Shown one piece after another: positions 57,666 to 64,000 of a stretch of 64,000 bases of DNA. The stretch's first letter is position 1. Each line of letters starts with the position of its first letter. The DNA is from Shewanella donghaensis (GTDB taxonomy: Bacteria > Pseudomonadota > Gammaproteobacteria > Enterobacterales > Shewanellaceae). The notes beneath the pieces were generated by a model. The model was given only the letters and a program-made list of their open reading frames with translations, made no database searches and was not told where the DNA came from. Position numbers and translations under genes: made by a program. The stretch lies in contig NZ_CP041783.1 in the NCBI RefSeq assembly GCF_007567505.1, positions 434,001 to 498,000 of the forward strand, written 5' to 3'.

Positions 57666-59480
57666 ATGCCAGTTTCTGATCAACAAAGATCTGAAACCAC
57701 CGCACCTATTGTCTGGACCATCGCAGGTTCAGACAGTGGAGGCGGCGCTGGTATTCAAACTGATCTAGCCACTATCAATGATTTACAGTGTTTTGGTTGC
57801 AGCGTTATCACCACCTTAACTGCTCAAAATTCCGTCGTAGTTTCGTTAGTCGAAACTGTTTCTGAATCCATGTTATTAGCACAACTTGATGCATTGGCAG
57901 ATGACTTAGCACCTTCCGCCATAAAAATTGGTTTAATTGCCAATCAAAAACAGCTAGTTACCATTGCTTATTGGCTTAAACGCTTTAAAAGCCAAACTTT
58001 AGCTAATCAATTGATCCCTGTTATTTTAGATCCTGTTATGGTCGCAAGCAGTGGTGATTGTTTAAATGACCAGACGAAAACTCAATTGGATTTCACGCCC
58101 TTCAAAGGCTTAATTAGCTTGATCACCCCCAATGTTGTTGAGCTGTTTAAACTCACTGTATCGAGTGATATGCCTATTCATCACGATTCAGTGAAGAAAA
58201 AGTTAGCTATTAATTCCGAAAGAGATTTTTATCGTGCCGCTATGCAGTTAGTTAACAAGCTACATTGTCATGTTTTGGCAAAAGGGGGTGATGCTAGTCA
58301 TTGGCAAGAGTCTAAAGCCAATGACCTCTATATTTGCAGGAAGGTTAACGGTGTTAGCGAAGCGCATCAATATCAATCGTACTGGCTAAAAAGCAATCGT
58401 GTAGAGACGATAAATAATCATGGCACTGGCTGCACATTATCATCTGCTATTGCTTGTTTTCTTGCTCAAAATTATGTCTTGCATGATGCGATAGTCATGG
58501 CTAAAGCTTATGTTTTGAAAGGACTGATTCAGAGTGTGTCTTATGGTAAAGGGGCTGGCCCAGTAGCAAAAACAGCATGGCCTGATGATTTACACTATTA
58601 CCCTGAAGTCGTGACTTATTATGCTGCTAAACCCCAAATGTCTTCGAAGAATCTCGCAAAAGTTATCTCAAAAAAATCGTCAACAATTGATAACAATTTA
58701 GATGGTCATAAACCGCATGAAAATACCGCCCAAGGTTATTCTAGTTCAGGTTTTCCTGCACTTCAAAAAGACATTGGAGTGTACCCAGTTGTCGATGATG
58801 TTGCCATGTTACAAACGCTGTTAGAGGCTAACTGCACCACGATTCAATTACGCGTAAAAAAAGATCAATCTCACGCTTTTGTACTTGATAACCTTAATGG
58901 GTGTTCAAAGCTAGATAAGTTAGAACAAGATATCGCCCAGGCCATTGCGTTAGGTAAGCAGTACAATGCTCAGGTTTTTATCAATGACCATTGGGAAATT
59001 GCGTTAAAACTCGGTGCTTTTGGTATTCATTTAGGCCAAGAAGATGTTGAACTCGCTGACTTGAAGGCGATATCTGCAGCGGGTATTGCTTTGGGTTTAT
59101 CAAGTCACAGCATATTTGAAATTCTCTTAGCACATCAATTAAACCCTTCTTATATTGCTTTAGGGCATATATTTCCAACTACGACGAAAGTGATGCCATC
59201 TAAACCACAAGGGTTAAGTAAGCTATCTCGATATTCTAAACTGTTGAATAACGTTTATCCCACAGTGGCAATTGGCGGCATTGATTCAACCGTTCTCGAT
59301 GAGATTAAAGCGACGGGAGTCAATAGCGTGGCAGTTGTGAGAGCAATAACGCATGCGAAAGAGCCTGCACTAGCTTTTACAGCATTACTACAACAATGGA
59401 CTTTGGGTTTAGGTTCAACGTCAAAATTAGCTTCCAAAAAACCTCTACAACTATCGCAATTAGTAGAGACTCAAGTATGA
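57666..59480 (+). CDS. thiDE: Fused HMP-P kinase (ThiD) and thiamine phosphate synthase (ThiE)
   Basis: A 604-residue bifunctional protein. The N-terminal ribokinase-like part (about 10-310) is ThiD: WTIAGSDSGGGAGIQTDLAT, LDPVMVASSGD and NNHGTGCTLSSAI. After a linker the ThiE barrel (about 370-590) has TIQLRVKKD, VFINDHWEIALKLGAFGIHL, GHIFPTTTK and AIGGI. It phosphorylates HMP-P and joins HMP-PP with the thiazole phosphate. The gap after thiC is 2 bp, and its stop overlaps the thiF start (ATGA). Separate thiD and thiE genes are usual; the fusion keeps successive steps together. Confidence 0.95.
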   Translation: MPVSDQQRSETTAPIVWTIAGSDSGGGAGIQTDLATINDLQCFGCSVITTLTAQNSVVVSLVETVSESMLLAQLDALADDLAPSAIKIGLIANQKQLVTIAYWLKRFKSQTLANQLIPVILDPVMVASSGDCLNDQTKTQLDFTPFKGLISLITPNVVELFKLTVSSDMPIHHDSVKKKLAINSERDFYRAAMQLVNKLHCHVLAKGGDASHWQESKANDLYICRKVNGVSEAHQYQSYWLKSNRVETINNHGTGCTLSSAIACFLAQNYVLHDAIVMAKAYVLKGLIQSVSYGKGAGPVAKTAWPDDLHYYPEVVTYYAAKPQMSSKNLAKVISKKSSTIDNNLDGHKPHENTAQGYSSSGFPALQKDIGVYPVVDDVAMLQTLLEANCTTIQLRVKKDQSHAFVLDNLNGCSKLDKLEQDIAQAIALGKQYNAQVFINDHWEIALKLGAFGIHLGQEDVELADLKAISAAGIALGLSSHSIFEILLAHQLNPSYIALGHIFPTTTKVMPSKPQGLSKLSRYSKLLNNVYPTVAIGGIDSTVLDEIKATGVNSVAVVRAITHAKEPALAFTALLQQWTLGLGSTSKLASKKPLQLSQLVETQV

Positions 59481-60250
59481 AGTCACTATCTGATAGGCAA
59501 TATATAAAGTATGCCAGTCATATTTTATTGCCTCAAATGGGTGAGGCTGGACAACTAAATTTAATAAAGAGTCGTGTGCTTATCATTGGCATTGGCGGCT
59601 TAGGTCATAGCGTGGCTCATCAGTTAGCGGCTGCCGGTGTCGGTGAGGTTATGTTGATGGATGACGACAACGTTGAATTATCAAACCTTCCCAGGCAATT
59701 GTTATTTAGTGAAGCTGATATCGGCTCAAGTAAGGTGTCAGTGGCGAAAGTAAAATTGGCTGCGGTTTATGGCGATACTAAAATTGAATCAATTCAACGA
59801 CGTTTTTCAAATGATTTAATCAGTGAAGCGTGGGTCAGTAAAGCTGATTTAATCTTCGATTGTACTGATAACTTTGATACTCGTTTGAAGATTAATCGCC
59901 TGTGCATCAACACTAAAAAACCATTAATAAGCGCGGCAATATCCGTATCACATGGTCAATTAATTTGCCTATCACCTCAACATCCGCAAAGTGGCTGCTA
60001 TCAATGTTTATACCCTGAAAATACGCTTGTTAACCAGTCATGTTCATCTTCGGGGGTCATGAACTCGGCGGTGATAAGTGTCGCATCGATGCAGAGTTTA
60101 TTAGGGTTGAATTTGCTCAGAAATGGAGATGGTGCCAACAGTCATCTTAGTGGAATATTACATTTGTTTAATGCTGACACACTTCAATGGCGACAGGTTC
60201 AGATGAATCGAGATCCTGAGTGTGATGTTTGTAAGACTTTTAAAGATTAG
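59477..60250 (+). CDS. thiF: ThiS adenylyltransferase ThiF
   Basis: A 257-residue E1-like enzyme that adenylates the C-terminal glycine of ThiS; E. coli ThiF has 251 aa. The nucleotide loop is IGIGGLGHSVAHQLAAAGVG, followed by MDDDNVELSNLPRQLLF. Two CxxC pairs (CYQC and CDVC) bind zinc. The ATG at 59477 overlaps the thiDE stop, giving coupled translation; a longer frame from 59396 runs inside thiE. It is followed by thiS after 9 bp. Confidence 0.95.
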   Translation: MKSLSDRQYIKYASHILLPQMGEAGQLNLIKSRVLIIGIGGLGHSVAHQLAAAGVGEVMLMDDDNVELSNLPRQLLFSEADIGSSKVSVAKVKLAAVYGDTKIESIQRRFSNDLISEAWVSKADLIFDCTDNFDTRLKINRLCINTKKPLISAAISVSHGQLICLSPQHPQSGCYQCLYPENTLVNQSCSSSGVMNSAVISVASMQSLLGLNLLRNGDGANSHLSGILHLFNADTLQWRQVQMNRDPECDVCKTFKD

Positions 60251-60259
60251 GGGTTAGTT

Positions 60260-60463
60260 ATGATAGAGATTGAATTTAATGGTGAAGTTGAGCAGTTGCA
60301 ACAGACTGCTAGTTTACTTGCATTAATAGAGCATAAACAGTTGAACCCGAAAACATTGGCATTAGTACTCAACCAACAAGTGGTGCCAAGAAGCCGTTGG
60401 GAAGCGATTCAATGTCAGCCGAACGATAAAGTAGAAGTCTTTTCTGCTGTTGCTGGGGGATAG
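60260..60463 (+). CDS. thiS: Sulfur carrier protein ThiS
   Basis: A 67-residue ubiquitin-like carrier ending in Gly-Gly (SAVAGG), the residues adenylated by ThiF and loaded with sulfur for thiazole synthesis. The order thiF-thiS-thiG is the standard one. It starts 9 bp after thiF and ends 2 bp before thiG. Confidence 0.96.
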   Translation: MIEIEFNGEVEQLQQTASLLALIEHKQLNPKTLALVLNQQVVPRSRWEAIQCQPNDKVEVFSAVAGG

Positions 60464-60465
60464 TC

Positions 60466-61230
60466 ATGTTAACAATCGCTGGACATCAATTTGAATCAAG
60501 ACTGTTTACTGGAACCGGTAAATTTAGCCATTCTAAAACCATGCTTGCTGCTATTGAGGCTTCACAATCTCAACTAGTAACGTTAGCAATGAAACGGATA
60601 GATCATAATAAAGATAATGATGATCTATTAAGTCCCCTTCAGGCAATGGGTGTAAAGCTATTACCTAATACAGCAGGGGCAAGAACGGCTAAGGAAGCGA
60701 TATTTGCAGCTGAATTGGCAAATGAAATGCTAGGGACAAAATGGATTAAATTAGAAATACATCCAGATCCTAAATACCTGATGCCTGATGCCATCGAAAC
60801 GCTTAAAGCGGCAGAAGTATTATGTGCAAGAGGTTTTACGGTTTTACCTTATGTGCATGCCGACCCTGTACTGTGCTATCGCTTAGAAGAAGTTGGCTGC
60901 GCTGCAGTTATGCCATTAGGGAGTCCAATAGGCAGTAACCAAGGTTTAGCGACTGAGCCATTCCTTGAAATTATCATCGAACAGGCCAATGTTCCAGTCA
61001 TCGTCGATGCGGGCATTGGCGCGCCTTCTCAAGCCTGTAAAGCCATGGAAATGGGCGCTGATGCGGTATTGGTTAATACTGCAATAGCAAGCAGTGCTGC
61101 GCCAATCATAATGGCTGAATGTTTTAATACTGCAGTTATATCAGGCAGAAATGCTTATCTTGCTGGCCTAGGTGGTGTCGTTAAGCAAGCCCAACATACG
61201 AGTCCCTTAACACAGTTTTTGAATGTGTAA
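60466..61230 (+). CDS. thiG: Thiazole synthase ThiG
   Basis: A 254-residue TIM barrel that forms the thiazole phosphate from deoxyxylulose phosphate, dehydroglycine and ThiS thiocarboxylate. The Schiff-base lysine is Lys95 ([11 protein letters not shown]). [24 protein letters not shown] and [11 protein letters not shown] are the family motifs. It lies between thiS and thiH, with which it acts as a complex. Confidence 0.96.
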   Translation: MLTIAGHQFESRLFTGTGKFSHSKTMLAAIEASQSQLVTLAMKRIDHNKDNDDLLSPLQAMGVKLLPNTAGARTAKEAIFAAELANEMLGTKWIKLEIHPDPKYLMPDAIETLKAAEVLCARGFTVLPYVHADPVLCYRLEEVGCAAVMPLGSPIGSNQGLATEPFLEIIIEQANVPVIVDAGIGAPSQACKAMEMGADAVLVNTAIASSAAPIIMAECFNTAVISGRNAYLAGLGGVVKQAQHTSPLTQFLNV

Positions 61231-61283
61231 TTGCACTTTTATTGCTTTACACCTTTACCGTTATAGGATGAAAGAAATACCCC

Positions 61284-62393
61284 ATGAGTTTTGTCGAACA
61301 ATTTAAGCGGTTAGATCTTGATGACCTATCAATGCGAATCTATAGCTGCACATCTATCGATGTTGAACGGGCCTTGCAAAGGCCACAAGGTAATATTGAG
61401 AGTTTAATAGCATTACTTTCACCTGCTGCTAAACCCTATTTAGAAATAATGGCTCAAGCGTCATATAAGCTAACTAGGCAGCGATTTGGTGCAAATCTTG
61501 GTTTATTTTTGCCGTTATATTTATCAAATCTATGCGCAAATGAATGTGATTATTGTGGCTTTTCGATGAGTAATAAACTTAAACGAAAAACCTTATCAGA
61601 GCCTGAATTACTCGCTGAAATTAATATCATCAAGCAGCGTGGATTTGATTCGATATTACTGGTGTCTGGTGAACATGAAACCAAGGTTGGTATTGAATAT
61701 TTTAAGAAAGTCATTCCAATAGTGAAGCAACATTTTAGTTATGTCGCTTTAGAGGTTCAGCCTTTAGAGGAACAAGAGTACAACACGCTGGTTGGGTTAG
61801 GCTTAGACGCTGTCATGGTTTATCAAGAAACATATCGGCCGCACACTTATGCTAAACATCATACTCGCGGTAAGAAGAAAGATTTCAACTATCGATTATC
61901 AACCCCAGACAGAGTAGCTGCTGCGGGAGTTGATAAAATTGGTTTAGGTGTCTTGCTTGGCCTTGATGATTGGCGTGTCGATGCATTATTAATGGGACAC
62001 CACTTAGCCTATTTAGAAAAGCGTTATTGGCGTACTCGATACAGTATCTCCTTGCCGAGATTAAGACCATGCACAGGTGGTGTTACACCAAAAGTTGAGT
62101 TAACAGATGATGGACTCGTTCAAATGATATGTGCATTTCGCCTATATAACCCTCAACTTGAAATTAGTTTATCAACAAGAGAAACGCCGGGTTTTCGTAA
62201 TAATTTACTGCCTTTGGGCGTCACCAATATCAGTGCGGGTAGTTCAACGCAACCAGGAGGATATCAAAATCCGAATACTGAGTTAGACCAGTTTGAAATA
62301 TCAGATGAACGTAGTGCTGATGAAATGGTTATACAAATGCAAAAGAGTGGTCTTAATCCTGTCTGGAAGGACTGGGAATCAAACTGGTTTTAA
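61284..62393 (+). CDS. thiH: 2-iminoacetate synthase ThiH (radical SAM)
   Basis: A 369-residue radical SAM enzyme that cleaves tyrosine to p-cresol and dehydroglycine for the thiazole. The cluster motif is CANECDYC, followed by GFDSILLVSGEHETKVGIEY and the C-terminal LSTRETPGFRNNLLPLGV. E. coli ThiH has 377 aa. A 53-bp gap separates it from thiG. It is the last gene of the thi operon; I see no terminator after it in the window. Confidence 0.96.
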   Translation: MSFVEQFKRLDLDDLSMRIYSCTSIDVERALQRPQGNIESLIALLSPAAKPYLEIMAQASYKLTRQRFGANLGLFLPLYLSNLCANECDYCGFSMSNKLKRKTLSEPELLAEINIIKQRGFDSILLVSGEHETKVGIEYFKKVIPIVKQHFSYVALEVQPLEEQEYNTLVGLGLDAVMVYQETYRPHTYAKHHTRGKKKDFNYRLSTPDRVAAAGVDKIGLGVLLGLDDWRVDALLMGHHLAYLEKRYWRTRYSISLPRLRPCTGGVTPKVELTDDGLVQMICAFRLYNPQLEISLSTRETPGFRNNLLPLGVTNISAGSSTQPGGYQNPNTELDQFEISDERSADEMVIQMQKSGLNPVWKDWESNWF

Positions 62394-62585
62394 TACAGCA
62401 AACACCCAGATAAGTTGATGTTTAGAATTGATTTATTTTCATATTATTCATGCTGATACCTGGTGAACTATGATATTTAGTCAATAAGTTGTGTCATCAA
62501 CTGTACAATAATGATTATTTGGATGATAATTAAACAGGTTACAAATGTTAGTTTTTATCTATCAGCTTTTTTGAGGAGATTTGTT

Positions 62586-62930
62586 ATGCAAATACCATCC
62601 GCCTATACCTCTGGTATACAAGGACTTCAGGGGGCTCAAAATGATTTAGCTCAGGCTACGACATCAGTTGCTGCACCTGAGAAATCTTCACCAACCTCAG
62701 TTCAGGTTCCTCAGGATACAGTGACAATAAGCGCTCAAGGCCAAAGCACTCAAACTCAAAGCACTGAAACTCAAAGTACTCAGGCATTAAGTTCACAGCC
62801 TGTTACACAAACTGATACCACATCTGCACTTATTCAAGCAGATCAGGCGCTAAACCAAGGACAAGCTTCAGCTGAAGTGATTAATGTCGCTTCTGAAAAT
62901 GTTGGTACAATCATCGATTTATCGGTATAG
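62586..62930 (+). CDS. Small unknown protein, 114 aa, Gln/Ser/Thr-rich
   Basis: Not recognised with certainty. The N-terminus is MQIPSAYTSGIQGLQGAQND, then a low-complexity stretch with QSTQTQSTETQSTQ-type repeats (about 53-65), then an amphipathic C-terminal part. GAGGAGA precedes ATG 62586; the longer frame from 62511 is unlikely. It ends 11 bp before the SprA-type gene, whose product opens with a similar IPS segment, so the two are probably co-expressed and may share a targeting or binding motif. Confidence 0.65.
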   Translation: MQIPSAYTSGIQGLQGAQNDLAQATTSVAAPEKSSPTSVQVPQDTVTISAQGQSTQTQSTETQSTQALSSQPVTQTDTTSALIQADQALNQGQASAEVINVASENVGTIIDLSV

Positions 62931-62941
62931 CGTTTACTTAA

Positions 62942-64000
62942 GTGGATATTCCAAGCGGTTTATCGACCAAGTCAGTTGCATCAGTGCATGCAGCTCAGGC
63001 TTCTTCGGCTAATTCTTTAGCGAAGTCTTCTGCAGTGGGATCGGTACCAACATCTAGTAAAGTAATTTCTACAACTGTACTTTCTAGCACTGTAATCTCT
63101 AGCTCTGTATCTAATAAAGCAACTAACACTGCTTTATCGTCATTATTAACTGCCACAAATTCAGCTACGTCATCTGCTTCCAATAATTCTTCTCAATCAT
63201 CGCAAGTCAATCAGACCTCTTCACCACAATTTAATTTAAGAACTGGCGCTATTTCTGTTGCAGGTCTAAGTGTGAATAATGTGCCTGGCAATCAAAGTGA
63301 GGTTCAAACTCCTTCATCGCAGTCACAGGCCGAAATATTTCAACCAAAAAACAATCAGTCCACTAATACTGCAAGCGATTCAAAGATCATAGAACCTGAT
63401 AAAAGCGAAACCAGTGTCATTTTCGCCAATGAGTCTCAAAGTGACGATAAAGCACCATCAGACATAGCTCAATCAGAAAAAGTACAGGCAGAACAAGCGC
63501 AGCAAGAGCAAAAGGATCAGCAAGAACAAGCACAACAGGAAAATATTAATCAACAACAAGCGGTAGAGTTACAAGTTATTAATGATTTAAAATCCCGAGA
63601 CATAGAAGTGAAAACTCATGAGCAAGCTCATGCTACAGTGGGGGGGAGTTTTGCTCAGTCTCCAACTTACACCTACGAAAAAGGCCCAGATGGTAAACGT
63701 TATGCAGTAGAAGGCGAGGTCAGTATTGATGTTGCCCCAATTGAAGGGGACCCACAGGCAACTTACACTAAAATGCAAAAAGTATACGCCGCCGCCATGG
63801 CACCTGTTCAACCTTCAAGTGCTGATATTAGAGTGGCAACTGAAGCCACTCAGTTAATGAATGAAGCTAAACAAGAATTAGTCGGTGAACGACAAGAGCA
63901 GGTGATTAGCACTGAAGATGTTCAACACATTAATGACTTAGGACAGATTTTTAATTTAGCCATTGATGATTTACATGTAAATGCTGATATCATTGAAAAT
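62942..64000 (+). CDS. SprA-type putative metalloprotease-like protein (partial)
   Basis: Open to the right edge, at least 353 codons, so the C-terminus is missing. No ATG is in frame at the 5' end; the GTG at 62942 comes directly after an in-frame stop and is the earliest start. It gives VDIPSGLSTKSVASVHAAQ, which resembles the neighbour's N-terminus. A Ser/Thr- and Gln-rich region (about 20-215) precedes the conserved core: HEQAH (His226 to His230), VGGSFAQSPTYTYEKGPDGK and RYAVEGEVSIDVAPIEGDP. These are the marks of the SprA-related family (PF12118 as I recall). HExxH-like HEQAH suggests zinc binding, but protease activity is not shown. Confidence 0.8.
   Translation, partial: MDIPSGLSTKSVASVHAAQASSANSLAKSSAVGSVPTSSKVISTTVLSSTVISSSVSNKATNTALSSLLTATNSATSSASNNSSQSSQVNQTSSPQFNLRTGAISVAGLSVNNVPGNQSEVQTPSSQSQAEIFQPKNNQSTNTASDSKIIEPDKSETSVIFANESQSDDKAPSDIAQSEKVQAEQAQQEQKDQQEQAQQENINQQQAVELQVINDLKSRDIEVKTHEQAHATVGGSFAQSPTYTYEKGPDGKRYAVEGEVSIDVAPIEGDPQATYTKMQKVYAAAMAPVQPSSADIRVATEATQLMNEAKQELVGERQEQVISTEDVQHINDLGQIFNLAIDDLHVNADIIEN

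Noticed and set aside
62995..63183. A minus-strand open frame opposite the SprA-type gene.
   Set aside because: It mirrors the Ser/Thr-rich low-complexity region and has no ribosome-binding site or homology.

Overview
The window reads as chromosomal DNA of a marine gammaproteobacterium, most like Shewanella. Several neighbourhoods are diagnostic together: yebG-msrC-proQ-prc beside a LetA-type gene, pepN followed by a DUF2835 gene, a giant NAD-dependent glutamate dehydrogenase next to pyrD-zapC, gloB/yafS/rnhA/dnaQ/tRNA-Asp, bcp-gcvR/dapA-bamC followed by an RND pump, fadE/yafJ, and a thi operon with a thiD-thiE fusion. The species is not named because no search could be run. The DNA is AT-rich, almost all genes look intact, and I see no insertion sequence, prophage or CRISPR array.

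Layout. 1-1206: a LetA/PqiA-type membrane protein encoded as two overlapping genes on the minus strand, cut by the left edge. 1363-5252: a LexA-box-controlled yebG, then msrC, proQ and prc. 5302-8166: pepN and a small DUF2835 gene, separated by a terminator. 8482-15425: a four-gene envelope operon (DUF1302, DUF1329, YCF48-like propeller, MMPL/RND transporter), the best candidate here for a poorly described system. 15644-22299: NAD-GDH, pyrD and zapC, with seven GATC sites packed into 77 bp between pyrD and zapC. 22300-24746: a gene-poor stretch with two GNAT acetyltransferases and an orphan terminator. 24747-29984: a chemoreceptor, a small coiled-coil protein, an RraA-like protein, AsmA and a BsuPI-domain lipoprotein. 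30085-36198: mltD, gloB, yafS, rnhA, dnaQ and a membrane-anchored TIGR03503-type protein.

36311-37187: two intact tRNA-Asp genes with a strong promoter and terminator, followed by a tandem array of decayed tRNA-Asp copies with a period of about 160-172 bp. 37505-47869: a CPA-type antiporter, bcp and gcvR facing away from dapA-bamC, a two-gene RND efflux system and a small conserved hypothetical. 48021-53499: fadE with a candidate PsrA operator, yafJ, an ATL-type DNA damage recognition protein with a DUF3108 protein, and a PAQR/hemolysin III protein. 53784-55049: an unrecognised bitopic membrane protein. 55285-62393: a TPP riboswitch and the thiC-thiDE-thiF-thiS-thiG-thiH operon. 62586-64000: a small unknown gene and a SprA-type HExxH-like protein cut by the right edge.

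How the genes work together: most are housekeeping (RNA chaperone and RNase regulation, envelope proteolysis and murein turnover, DNA replication and repair, lysine and thiamine synthesis, fatty acid and amino acid catabolism). The accessory interest lies in the four-gene envelope operon, the tRNA-Asp repeat array, the GATC cluster, the split letA and the SprA pair. Many start codons were moved from the longest open frame, using ribosome-binding sites, terminators that would lie inside a longer gene, and family lengths; each choice is stated.
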